A model generated the notes under the pieces. It was not told the origin of the DNA. It worked only from the letters and a program-made list of their open reading frames with translations, and did not search any database. 64,000 nt of DNA from an uncultured Desulfobacter sp. (GTDB taxonomy: Bacteria > Desulfobacterota > Desulfobacteria > Desulfobacterales > Desulfobacteraceae): assembly GCF_963664415.1 (NCBI RefSeq), contig NZ_OY761443.1, forward strand, positions 62,001 through 126,000. The letters are read 5' to 3'. Below are positions 53,902 through 62,704 of this stretch, piece by piece (position 1 is the stretch's first letter; each line of letters opens with the position of its first letter). Made by a program: the position numbers and the translations under genes.

Positions 53902-54405
53902 ATGAGGAAGTACGAAACCGTATTCATTGCTGATCCGGACATGTCGGATCAGGCCCGTGAAGAGCTGCTCGAAAGAGTCAGAGGTATCATTGAAAGAGAA
54001 AATGGTATTCTTCTGAACGTTGATGAGTGGGGCTTGAAAAAATTGTCCTATGAGATCAAAAAGAAACTGCGCGGGTACTATATCTGCCTGACTTACGGCG
54101 GAACCGGAGCCCTTGTCACAGAGCTTGAAAGAAATTTTCGCCTAAGCGATCTTATCATGAAATTCATGACCATCCTAATCACGGAACACGTCACCGAAGA
54201 ATCGCTCAAACAAGAAGCCGAAGAGGCCAAAGAGGCAGCCCGGTTAGCTAAAGAAGCCGCTCCCCAGGAAACAGAAGAAGAAACTGACCAAGGGGATGTA
54301 AAAGAAAACAATGACGAGGCTGAAGAAAACGCAGACGATCAGGATGATACACAAGAGACTGAATCTGAAGAGACATCTGAACCTGCCGAAGAAGCCAAGG
54401 AATAA
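53902..54405 (+). CDS. rpsF: 30S ribosomal protein S6 with acidic tail
   Basis: 167 residues. The first about 100 are typical S6 (MRKYETVFIADPDMSDQ, WGLKKLSYEIKKKLRGYYI); the last about 65 form a Glu/Asp-rich tail (EETDQGDVKENNDEAEENA). E. coli S6 has a poly-Glu tail added by RimK, but this one is gene-encoded. AAGGAGG precedes the ATG. First gene of a ribosomal/replication operon running to hflX. Confidence 0.95.
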   Translation: MRKYETVFIADPDMSDQAREELLERVRGIIERENGILLNVDEWGLKKLSYEIKKKLRGYYICLTYGGTGALVTELERNFRLSDLIMKFMTILITEHVTEESLKQEAEEAKEAARLAKEAAPQETEEETDQGDVKENNDEAEENADDQDDTQETESEETSEPAEEAKE

Positions 54406-54428
54406 TTCAAGCACAAAGGAGATCAAGT

Positions 54429-54686
54429 ATGTATAAAGGTCATAGAGGCGGCGGAAAAAACAGATTCTATCAGCGCCGGAAAATTTGCAGGTTCTGCGTG
54501 GACAGCTCCATGGAAATTGATTACAAAAATCCCAAAGCACTCAAGCAGTTCATTACAGAACGGGGCAAGATCATTCCCCGCCGCATCACAGGGACCTGCG
54601 CCAAACATCAGCGCAAGTTGACACTGGCTATCAAGCAGGCACGGCAGATTGCACTTCTGCCCTTTGTGGGTCGCCCCTTAAATTAA
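54429..54686 (+). CDS. rpsR: 30S ribosomal protein S18
   Basis: 85 residues: RRKICRFCVDSSMEIDYKN and FITERGKIIPRRITGTCAKHQRKLTLAIK (in parts) are S18 signatures. Two Cys (CRFC) are retained, so this is a zinc-type S18. Partner of S6 in the 30S platform. Follows rpsF by 23 bases; no ssb gene lies between them. Confidence 0.97.
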   Translation: MYKGHRGGGKNRFYQRRKICRFCVDSSMEIDYKNPKALKQFITERGKIIPRRITGTCAKHQRKLTLAIKQARQIALLPFVGRPLN

Positions 54687-54717
54687 AACAAAAAAGATTT
54701 TCACAGGTTTTTGGGAT

Positions 54718-55650
54718 ATGCCGTTATCCATCACACACCCGGTTTTCATCAAGGAGACGTTTACAGGTATTATTTTCTGTCTGTTAATCTATGGTGTGGT
54801 GTTTGCATTCCCTTTGCTTGGTGTATTTGTTCTCCTGTTTCTGCCCCTGCCGGTGCTTTTTTACCGGCTTAAACTCGGCAGAAACAGCGGAGCTTTGATT
54901 GCAGCAACAAGTTTTTTCATACTCGTGATTATGGCTAAAGGCGTCGCGTTTGACACACTTTACTTTGGACTGCTTCTGGCAACCGGTATGGTGTTAGGCG
55001 AATGCCTTGAGCGGCATATGAGTATTCAAAAAACCATGGGACTGACTGCCCTGATAGGGGCAGGAACCGTCTTTGCTGCATATATGGTGTATACCATCAG
55101 TCAGGGACGAACATTATCGGCCCTAATGACCGATTACATGAATCAGTCTTTAAGTATTGCCAAACAGCTGTCTCCTGAACTCGGAATGGATCAGGACATG
55201 ACCCAAAAGCTGATATCATCCATGATGATTGTCATGCCGGCTATGTTCATGATTTCTTTTGTAACAACCCTGTGGTTAAACATTTTGATTATCAGAAAAC
55301 TTTTGAGACACAAAGGCATCACCATAAAAAGCATTGAACACTTAAATCTGTATAAGGCACCGGATACGCTGGTCTGGGCATTTATCGGATGTGCAACCAC
55401 GTTAATGATCCCCTCAAGTCCCGTGAAAATCTTTGGCATTAATTGCCTGATTGTTTTAATGCTTGTTTATTTTTTTCAAGGAATTGCAGTGATTTCCTTT
55501 TTTTTCCAACAAAAAAACACACCCGTGGCGTTAAAAGGATTTTGCTATTTTCTCATTGCCGTACAGGTGTACGTTTTAATCCTTGTTATTGGCCTTGGTT
55601 TTTTTGACAATTGGTTTGATTTCAGGAAACTTACTGCATCACGAAAATAA
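54718..55650 (+). CDS. DUF2232 (YybS-like) membrane protein
   Basis: 310 residues with about eight transmembrane helices (GIIFCLLIYGVVFAFPLLGV, LIAATSFFILVIMAKGV, MMIVMPAMFMISFVTTLWL). Placed between rpsR and rplI, exactly where DUF2232/YybS proteins lie in many Deltaproteobacteria and Firmicutes. Function unknown; probably transport or envelope-related. Confidence 0.82.
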   Translation: MPLSITHPVFIKETFTGIIFCLLIYGVVFAFPLLGVFVLLFLPLPVLFYRLKLGRNSGALIAATSFFILVIMAKGVAFDTLYFGLLLATGMVLGECLERHMSIQKTMGLTALIGAGTVFAAYMVYTISQGRTLSALMTDYMNQSLSIAKQLSPELGMDQDMTQKLISSMMIVMPAMFMISFVTTLWLNILIIRKLLRHKGITIKSIEHLNLYKAPDTLVWAFIGCATTLMIPSSPVKIFGINCLIVLMLVYFFQGIAVISFFFQQKNTPVALKGFCYFLIAVQVYVLILVIGLGFFDNWFDFRKLTASRK

Positions 55651-55695
55651 AATATATGCCGGACCGCAGAAGTGCGGCCGGATTGGAGGTTTACA

Positions 55696-56154
55696 ATGAA
55701 AGTAATATTAAAGGAAACCATCGACACTTTGGGTATCGCCGGTACCGAGTGCAAAGTGGCCGAAGGCTATGGACGCAATTATCTGCTGCCCCAGGGTAAA
55801 GCAGTTCTTGCCACCCCTGCCAATCGCAAGGTTATGGAACAGGCCCGGGCTAAGCTTGAACTTCAGATTGCCAAAGAAAGAAAAATTGCCGAAGAAATGG
55901 CCGCAAAAGTCAAAGAAGTTGCGATCACAATCAAGGCCAAGGTCCGCGAAGAAATTTATCTTTACGGTTCCGTAACCTCCCATGACATCAAAGATGCTCT
56001 GGATGCCCAGAATGTGGACGTTGAACGTCGCGCCATTCTACTTGCAGAACCGATCAAAGAGACAGGTGAATACAAGGTGCCCATTCGTTTATACAAGGAT
56101 GTTGAACCCGAAATCACCGTGACGGTTACTGCAGAAAAAAAACAGGAAAATTAG
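55696..56154 (+). CDS. rplI: 50S ribosomal protein L9
   Basis: 152 residues from the ATG at 55696 (TTGGAGG before); an upstream in-frame start at 55672 is not needed. MKVILKETIDTLG, GYGRNYLLPQGKAVLAT and the long connecting helix are diagnostic. Binds 23S rRNA near the L1 stalk. Confidence 0.97.
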   Translation: MKVILKETIDTLGIAGTECKVAEGYGRNYLLPQGKAVLATPANRKVMEQARAKLELQIAKERKIAEEMAAKVKEVAITIKAKVREEIYLYGSVTSHDIKDALDAQNVDVERRAILLAEPIKETGEYKVPIRLYKDVEPEITVTVTAEKKQEN

Positions 56155-56218
56155 TTCCGACATATGTCTGCAGGCTCTCGAATTACAAAGGCCTGCAGGC
56201 ATTGCTTAAAGGACCTTG

Positions 56219-57598
56219 ATGGCAAAAAAAGAATCCGTTAAATCAGATCACCTGCTTAACCGCACCCCGCCCCACGATACAGATGCCGAGGCGTCACTTC
56301 TGTCGGCCATTTTTATCAATAATGACAGCTTGCTTGATATTGTTGAAATCCTCAAACCTGATGATTTTTATAAAGGTGCCCATAAAAAAATTTTCAAGGC
56401 CGTTATAGAACTTTCCAGGAAAGAGGAGCCTGCGGATCTTGTAACCGTTGCCAATCAACTCAATGAAACAGACGAACTTGAAGGGGTTGGGGGACCCGCA
56501 TTTCTTGCAGCCATTTCCGATGCGGCACCGGTGGCGGTCAACGCCGTGCATTATGCAAGGATCGTCCGCGAAAAATCAACCCTGCGGCAGCTTATCAATG
56601 CATGCTCTTCGACCATTGAGCGCTGTCTTGAAGACAATGGTGATTTTAAAGACATCCTTGACGAGTCCCAGGCAGCCGTCCTGAAAATTGCCGATCGTCA
56701 GTCCGGCAGTTCTTTTAAGCAGCTCTCAGAGCTTATCAACCTGAACATTGATCAATTAGAAGAACTGCAGGGCAAGGACGGCGGACTTGCAGGACTTTCA
56801 ACAGGATACGCAAGGCTTGACAGAATCACATCCGGACTGCAGGCTTCGGACCTTATTATCCTGGCAGCCCGCCCTTCCATGGGAAAAACCGCTTTTGCTT
56901 TGAACATTGCCAGAAATGTTGCATTTCACTACCGCAAACCCGTGGCGGTATTTTCCCTTGAAATGTCCAAAGAGCAATTATCCATGCGATTGTTAACATC
57001 CGAAGCACGGGTGGATGCCAACCGGTTGCGCAGTGGGGTATTCAGCCCCGAAGACTGGCAAAATTTTACAGATGCAGCAGGTGTTCTCAATGAAATGCCT
57101 GTTTTCATAGATGATACGCCGGCCATATCCGTCATGGATCTTCGGGCCAAAACCAGGAAACTGTTCCAGGTGAATAAAGACATTGGCCTGGTGGTCATTG
57201 ATTACCTGCAGCTGATGAAAGCGTCTATTCGCTCGGATCGCCGGGATCTTGAGATTGCCGATATTTCAAGGTCGTTGAAATCCCTTGCCAAAGAACTAAA
57301 GGTGCCGGTTCTTGCATTATCCCAGCTTAACCGTGCCCTGGAACAACGTTCGGACAAACGACCTATGATGTCTGATTTACGTGAATCAGGTGCCATTGAA
57401 CAGGATGCGGATATTATTTCCTTTATTTACCGGGACGAAGTCTACAATAAAGAGCCGGACAACCCTAAAAAAGGCACCGCAGAAATCATTGTTGCCAAAA
57501 ACCGTAACGGAAGCATTGGTACTGCGCATATGGTATTTAACGGCCAATACACCCGGTTTGAAGAACTTGCACCCGAGGCTTATCAGGGATTTAAATGA
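56219..57598 (+). CDS. dnaB: Replicative DNA helicase DnaB
   Basis: 459 residues from the ATG at 56219 (AAAGGACC upstream). N-terminal domain (PHDTDAEASLLSAIF), RecA-type core with Walker A ARPSMGKTAFAL, LVVIDYLQLM and the signature SQLNRALEQRSDKRP. It unwinds DNA at replication forks as a hexamer. No intein. Its last four bases overlap hflX. A GCCTGCAG hairpin (56168-56198) separates it from rplI. Confidence 0.97.
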   Translation: MAKKESVKSDHLLNRTPPHDTDAEASLLSAIFINNDSLLDIVEILKPDDFYKGAHKKIFKAVIELSRKEEPADLVTVANQLNETDELEGVGGPAFLAAISDAAPVAVNAVHYARIVREKSTLRQLINACSSTIERCLEDNGDFKDILDESQAAVLKIADRQSGSSFKQLSELINLNIDQLEELQGKDGGLAGLSTGYARLDRITSGLQASDLIILAARPSMGKTAFALNIARNVAFHYRKPVAVFSLEMSKEQLSMRLLTSEARVDANRLRSGVFSPEDWQNFTDAAGVLNEMPVFIDDTPAISVMDLRAKTRKLFQVNKDIGLVVIDYLQLMKASIRSDRRDLEIADISRSLKSLAKELKVPVLALSQLNRALEQRSDKRPMMSDLRESGAIEQDADIISFIYRDEVYNKEPDNPKKGTAEIIVAKNRNGSIGTAHMVFNGQYTRFEELAPEAYQGFK

Positions 57599-59211
57599 AA
57601 CGCATTGTATACGGAACTCTTGACGGGCTGAGCAAAGCCCAGATTGACCGAATTGAAAATCTTTACACCATCAAATCACCTCCGGAATATCTTTTGTCCC
57701 GGCACGCCGCCGTTGAGATCGTTGCCATCAGCCGGGATATCCGCCGTCAGATCGGCATTCTTCTGGATCGCAACGGAAAAGTCATCTGTGTTATCGCAGG
57801 AGAACCCCACCGGATTGTTATTCCGGTAACCCCTGATTTTCAGCCAGGCCCTGGCCGGCTTAAGGGTTTGCGCTGCATCCATACACATCTGTCCCACGAA
57901 ACCTTGACACGGGATGATTTGACCGACCTTGCTCTTCTGCGCCTGGATTATATCACTGCAATCTGCCTGAATACTGATGGCTCTCCCGGTCCTGTATACT
58001 CTGCACACATTCTTCCCGATCCTGAAGCAGAGCCTTACAGAGTCCTTCCTGCCACAACCCTTGATCATCTCGATATTGACTGCCAGACACAGATTCTTGA
58101 ACTGGAATCCGAACTTTCCAGGCACAATCGCCGCTACAGTCCGGAAACCGGCCAGGAGAATGCTTTTTTAATAAATGCGGCAACACAAGGGATCGGTTCA
58201 GCACGGGTCTCACTGGATGAGCTTGAGGAGTTATGCAAAACAAGCCGGATCAACGTGGTGGGCACGGCCATCCAACAAAGAAAGAAAATTGACCCCAAAT
58301 TTGTGGTGGGTAAAGGCAAATTGGCAGAACTGATTATCAAGGCCATCCAGAACTATGCCACAATGCTTGTCTTTGACCGGGAACTGAGCCCTTCCCAGAT
58401 ACGATCTATCACCGATTTTGTAGAGATGAAGGTCATTGACCGCACCCAGCTCATACTGGATATTTTTGCAAAACAGGCCAAATCCAGTGAAGGTAAATAC
58501 CAGGTGGAACTGGCCCAGCTTGAATACATGCTGCCCCGTCTGATCACTAAAAATACCGCCATGTCCAGGCTGACAGGCGGCATTGGCGGCAGAGGCCCAG
58601 GTGAAACCAAACTTGAGGTGAACCGCCGCCGTGCAAGGGAGCGCATCAATCGACTTAAAAAAGAGATCAAAAAAATTCGTAAGCAGCGGACCCAGCAGAA
58701 AGCCCGGCGAAAAAGAAGAAATCTGCCGGTCATATCCATTGTGGGGTATACCAACGCCGGCAAGTCAACACTGCTCAATACCCTGACCCAAAGCAGCATT
58801 ATTGCGGCAAACCGGCTGTTTGCCACCCTGGACCCTTCTTCACGAAGGCTGAGGTTTCCCCGGGATAAGGAAGTTATCATCACCGACACCGTGGGTTTTA
58901 TTCAAAATCTGCCCAAGGAACTTTTGGAAGCATTTAACGCAACGTTAGAAGAACTTGAGCAGGCAGATGTTATCCTCCATGTCATTGACATTTCAAATCC
59001 CAGGTATATGCAGCAAAAAGAGACCGTGGATCAGTTGCTTAAATCGTTAAATCTCCATAAAATCCCCACACTGTATGTATTTAATAAAATGGATCTGGCT
59101 GATTTAGAAAATTTTGATTCACCCTGGCTGTTAAACCAGGGCATTTTAGTTTCAGCACGAAAAAAATCAAGCCTGACGCCTTTGGTGGAAAAACTTGAAG
59201 CCATGGTATAA
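57595..59211 (+). CDS. hflX: Ribosome-associated GTPase HflX
   Basis: 538 residues, about 110 longer than E. coli HflX because of an N-terminal extension (residues about 1-170). GTPase motifs: G1 GYTNAGKSTLLN, G3 DTVGFIQNLP, G4 NKMD; the HflX domain has GTAIQQRKKIDPKFVVGKGK and the basic linker KKIRKQRTQQKARRKRR. It splits stalled or heat-stressed 70S ribosomes. The extension looks like that of other deltaproteobacterial HflX and is not a fusion to a known enzyme. Overlaps dnaB by four bases. Confidence 0.93.
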   Translation: MKRIVYGTLDGLSKAQIDRIENLYTIKSPPEYLLSRHAAVEIVAISRDIRRQIGILLDRNGKVICVIAGEPHRIVIPVTPDFQPGPGRLKGLRCIHTHLSHETLTRDDLTDLALLRLDYITAICLNTDGSPGPVYSAHILPDPEAEPYRVLPATTLDHLDIDCQTQILELESELSRHNRRYSPETGQENAFLINAATQGIGSARVSLDELEELCKTSRINVVGTAIQQRKKIDPKFVVGKGKLAELIIKAIQNYATMLVFDRELSPSQIRSITDFVEMKVIDRTQLILDIFAKQAKSSEGKYQVELAQLEYMLPRLITKNTAMSRLTGGIGGRGPGETKLEVNRRRARERINRLKKEIKKIRKQRTQQKARRKRRNLPVISIVGYTNAGKSTLLNTLTQSSIIAANRLFATLDPSSRRLRFPRDKEVIITDTVGFIQNLPKELLEAFNATLEELEQADVILHVIDISNPRYMQQKETVDQLLKSLNLHKIPTLYVFNKMDLADLENFDSPWLLNQGILVSARKKSSLTPLVEKLEAMV

Positions 59212-59219
59212 TGGTATAG

Positions 59220-59280
59220 CGGCAATGGGTTGACTCAGGATATAAACAACATATGCTCAACCCACAACAAATCATGATTG
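59220..59280 (-). repeat. Dispersed structured repeat, partial copy F
   Basis: On the minus strand: TCATGATTTGTTGTGGGTTGA and, 21 bases later, TCCTGAGTCAACCCATTG. GTGGGTTGA and TCAACCCAT pair over nine positions, replacing C-G pairs of copy B with U-A pairs. Arranged head-to-head with copy E. Confidence 0.55.
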
Positions 59281-59286
59281 TGACTT

Positions 59287-59406
59287 TTTTTATAAGAAAC
59301 TCTCTATAAGCCCCAGATATGTTTCAATATTCGTTGTGGTCCGAATCACGGTCAAAGACCAAGGACGGTCCGTGACCGTTTATAAAAAAAGGCCCATGAT
59401 CATTTT
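59287..59406 (+). repeat. Dispersed structured repeat, copy E
   Basis: TTTTTTATAAGAAACTCTC, TTTCAATATTCGTTGTGGTCC and GGCCCATGATCATTTT in order. The middle carries a longer hairpin, ACGGTCA...TGACCGT, with an inner GACC/GGTC. Confidence 0.6.
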
Positions 59407-59485
59407 TTAACAGCCACCGGGTTGAAAAAAAGAGTAGTATACCTTAACATATCGAACATAAAAATCACTTGCTTTGGAATTTCAT

Positions 59486-59704
59486 ATGGAATTACGATTG
59501 GACCGGTTAATGGATGAAGATAATATCAAAGAAGACTCAATGGACGTTCCGGACTGTTTTGGAGAATTTGATAAAAACTGCCGACTCTGTTTTGATTATT
59601 GTGCGATATCCATAAAATGCTGCGTTATGCAGTCCCGCCACCCTAAAATTGATATTTTAGAAAAACTGTTGATTTACAATGATTACACTGTAAAACCCAA
59701 CTGA
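59486..59704 (+). CDS. Small cysteine-rich hypothetical protein
   Basis: 72 residues from the ATG at 59486; an in-frame TTG at 59474 is less likely. Five cysteines are packed into CFGEFDKNCRLCFDYC plus KCCVM. Similar short CFG-x-F-x-C ... C-x3-C motifs close many small deltaproteobacterial proteins of unknown function. Possible metal binding; expression uncertain. It lies between hflX with its repeats and dnaA. Confidence 0.55.
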   Translation: MELRLDRLMDEDNIKEDSMDVPDCFGEFDKNCRLCFDYCAISIKCCVMQSRHPKIDILEKLLIYNDYTVKPN

Positions 59705-59737
59705 TGGTTTGTTTTCATTGATTTTATTACAAAAAAA

Positions 59738-61171
59738 TCAAAATCGACCTGATTCAAGCTTGCCGGTCAGATACTGGATCTGCTCGTAACGCTGACCTTT
59801 TTGCTTCAATTCCTTTTCAATCGCATTGACGGAATAGATGGCTGTTGCATGGTAACGCTTAAAACTGGCACCAATTTGCTTTATGGGCTGATCGGTATAT
59901 TTTTTTGACAGGAACATCGCTACCTGGCGGGGTTTAACAATGCGGTGTTTTCTGGATTTAGACAGAAGTTCCTGTTCGGATACATCAAACTCTTCACAAA
60001 CCAGTTTTTTGATCAAGTCAATGGTTATGCGTTTTCGCGCCCCATTCACGTTCTCAAGCACGCACCTGGCAAGCTCAAGATCAATGTTCCGTTTCATCAA
60101 CTGCCCCCTGGTAACAACGCTTAGCATAGCACTTTCAAGCTGACGGACATCATCACACGCTTCCTGGGCAATATATTCGGTCACAGGTGTGGGCAAAATA
60201 CACTGAATGGCTTTGGATTTTTTATTTAAAATTTTTACACGAGTATTAAAATCCGGTGCCTTAATCTCCGTAACAACCCCCATATTCAGTCTGGATTTCA
60301 GATTTTCATTTAGTTTAGGGATCTCATCAGGCCGTTCACAGCCCGAAAAAATAATTTTCTTATCTGCATCGATCAGATAGTCCAGGGTCATGGCAAGCTC
60401 TTTCTGGGTGGCGGACTTTCCGGTCAAAAAATGGACATCTTCCAGAATCAGCACATCACATTTAAGACGGTACTTCTCCTTAAACTGATCAATACTGTTA
60501 TTTCTCAACGAATAGATCATTTCATTGGTAAAATCCTCTGCCGTGACATAAAATACCCGCTGCCCTCCTTCATGGGCAAGCATATGGTGACCGACGGCCT
60601 GGGACAGGTGGCTTTTACCAAGACCGGTCTTGCCTAAAAGAAAAAGCACACCGGTTCCGTTAAGTTTCCCTTGGGCCAGATATAAAGAGGCAGTATAGGC
60701 AAAACTCGAATTATCCCCCACCACAAAGTCATCAAAGGTAAAATTCTTTTTAAGCATACGCCCGCAATTAAATGCCGGAGTCATGCCGGGAAGCTGGGGG
60801 TGAAATTCAGGAGGCACACTGTCTGCTATAGGAATGACAGGCAATACACCCGTTGATTTTTGAATACGGCTTTTAGGGAACTGGCCTTTTTTAGCAGGGA
60901 CGGAACCGGACTTGACCTGAACGGATTTGTTTTTTTTCTTACCGACTTTGAATTCGATGCGTGCTTTTTTGCCCAACCCTAAGAAACCTTCTTCAAAATA
61001 GCCAAGATAGTTCTCTTTGAGCCGTTTGACATAGAAGTCATTGGGTACTGACAAGACAATAGTTTCAGCATCGTGGGTGGACAATACCACGGGTTCAATC
61101 CACATTCGATAACAATGATCTGGAACTAATTCTTTAATATGTGATTTGACTTCTTCTAAAAACGAATCCAT
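59738..61171 (-). CDS. dnaA: Chromosomal replication initiator DnaA, variant DNA-binding signature
   Basis: 477 residues from the ATG at 61171 (MDSFLEEVKSHIKELV), preferred to an in-frame start at 61207. The AAA+ domain has Walker A GKTGLGKS and Walker B DVLILEDVHFL; domain IV ends with RQVAMFLSKKYT and then SFKRYHATAIYSVNAIEK. The canonical DnaA signature here would be GGRDHSTV-like; KRYHATAI keeps R and H but replaces the acidic residue and neighbours, so box recognition may differ. Initiates replication at oriC. Length and domain order are normal. Confidence 0.9.
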   Translation of the reverse strand: MDSFLEEVKSHIKELVPDHCYRMWIEPVVLSTHDAETIVLSVPNDFYVKRLKENYLGYFEEGFLGLGKKARIEFKVGKKKNKSVQVKSGSVPAKKGQFPKSRIQKSTGVLPVIPIADSVPPEFHPQLPGMTPAFNCGRMLKKNFTFDDFVVGDNSSFAYTASLYLAQGKLNGTGVLFLLGKTGLGKSHLSQAVGHHMLAHEGGQRVFYVTAEDFTNEMIYSLRNNSIDQFKEKYRLKCDVLILEDVHFLTGKSATQKELAMTLDYLIDADKKIIFSGCERPDEIPKLNENLKSRLNMGVVTEIKAPDFNTRVKILNKKSKAIQCILPTPVTEYIAQEACDDVRQLESAMLSVVTRGQLMKRNIDLELARCVLENVNGARKRITIDLIKKLVCEEFDVSEQELLSKSRKHRIVKPRQVAMFLSKKYTDQPIKQIGASFKRYHATAIYSVNAIEKELKQKGQRYEQIQYLTGKLESGRF

Positions 61172-61669
61172 TAAAAAATACACAGCCTTCCAAACAATAC
61201 AAAGCAAAGCAAAGCAAAGCGGCTTAAGAGGTTTGATAATTACAGTGGTTATAGTGATTTTAGTATGTTGAAGTACTTTCTATGCGAATATGTTTTTTTG
61301 GTCAAATGGAATAAGGATAGTTAGGGCTGGGTTAGAATAATGCGTGGTATATTTTTTCAATATCTTGTTTTTATTAGATTTTTTTTGTGAAACAAACATA
61401 ATTCTTTCTGATTACAGTGGGTTCGACAAATCCCTATTTTCAAAAGGTATTTTTTAAAAAATAAAATGTTCGTAAAGAATGTAAAAAAATTTTTCTTCGA
61501 TTTTTAACCATTTCCTTTGAATTCCTTCAATTTTAACAAAAGTCGAAAAAAACGACCACACCTAAAACTTATAAGCGTTTCACAATTTCGTCCCTTAATT
61601 TTATTTACACCCTGTTAAGTCAATAGTATATTTCCAATTTTAACATATAAATGAAAGCCATTTCTAATT
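61172..61669. other. AT-rich intergenic region upstream of dnaA, possible origin
   Basis: About 500 very AT-rich bases between divergent dnaA and pdxA, with four tandem AAAGC units (61201-61220) and the 10-mer ATTACAGTGG twice (61239-61248, 61411-61420). No cluster of consensus DnaA boxes (TTATNCACA) was found; TTATTTACA near 61600 is the nearest match. An origin is possible but unproven. Confidence 0.35.
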
Positions 61670-62704
61670 ATGAATACCCGTTCACACCATCCTGTTCTTG
61701 GTATAACCATGGGAGATCCTGCAGGTATTGGACCTGAAATAATTATCAAAAGCCTTGCTGACCCTGAGATTATGAATTTATGCACCCCTGTCGTTTTAGG
61801 CGACTTTGAGATCCTTAAAAAGGCTGATATTGATTCAAGCGTTCTTAACAAGTTAGTCAAGACAGACGAATTAAATTGCGATTTTCCCAATTTTCCTAAG
61901 GGGTTTCTGATTAGCCTTTCCAGCCTGAACCCGGATGTTACTGAATTAGACGCCCCCACCCCGGAGACCGGAAGAGCCATGGAAACCTATATTAATACCG
62001 GGGTGGACCTTGCGCTGTCAGGAGCCATTGATGCCCTGGTCACAGCCCCCATTACCAAAACCGGCCTGAAAATGGCCGGGTCATCATTTCATGGCCATAC
62101 AGAATTAATTGCAGATAGAACAGGTACAGACAATTTTGCTATGATGATGGCAGGACCACGTCTGAAAGTAGTTTTAACCACGATTCACATCCCCTTATCC
62201 CAGGTATCGAATCTGCTAAGCAGCCAGGAGATAACAAGAATCATCAACCTGACCCAAGACACCCTGATCACAAGATTCGGTATCAATAATCCGAGACTTG
62301 CCGTGGCAGGTCTAAATCCCCATGCGGGCGAACAGGGTATGTTTGGCAATCAGGAAGCGGATATCATTTTACCAGCAATAAAAAAGGCACAGGAACAAGG
62401 TTTTGATATTACAGGTCCCTACCCGCCGGATACTGTATTTTTCCATGCTGTTGAGGGACGTTTTGATGCTGTTATCTGCATGTATCACGACCAGGGGCTC
62501 ATTCCCTTCAAACTGGTGCATTTCAGGGACGGGGTGAACACCACCATCGGGCTTCCCATCATTCGCACATCCGTGGACCACGGTACAGCCTATGACATTG
62601 CCTGGACAGGAAAAGCTGACCCATATAGCATGAAAGAGGCCATTAAAATGGCGGCTGTCCAGGCGGTTAATCAAAAAAAATACGGCATGAATAATGGCAA
62701 ATGA
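61670..62704 (+). CDS. pdxA: 4-hydroxythreonine-4-phosphate dehydrogenase
   Basis: 344 residues. GITMGDPAGIGPEIIIKSL, FHGHTELIADRTG (metal His), AGLNPHAGEQGMFG and MYHDQGLIPFKLVHF are PdxA motifs. Catalyses an NAD-dependent step of the DXP-dependent pyridoxal phosphate pathway. Its end overlaps the uvrA start by 11 bases, an unusual but tight arrangement. Confidence 0.95.
   Translation: MNTRSHHPVLGITMGDPAGIGPEIIIKSLADPEIMNLCTPVVLGDFEILKKADIDSSVLNKLVKTDELNCDFPNFPKGFLISLSSLNPDVTELDAPTPETGRAMETYINTGVDLALSGAIDALVTAPITKTGLKMAGSSFHGHTELIADRTGTDNFAMMMAGPRLKVVLTTIHIPLSQVSNLLSSQEITRIINLTQDTLITRFGINNPRLAVAGLNPHAGEQGMFGNQEADIILPAIKKAQEQGFDITGPYPPDTVFFHAVEGRFDAVICMYHDQGLIPFKLVHFRDGVNTTIGLPIIRTSVDHGTAYDIAWTGKADPYSMKEAIKMAAVQAVNQKKYGMNNGK

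Noticed and set aside
61172..61669. Confident oriC call
   Set aside because: AT-rich and next to dnaA, but no cluster of consensus boxes is visible.
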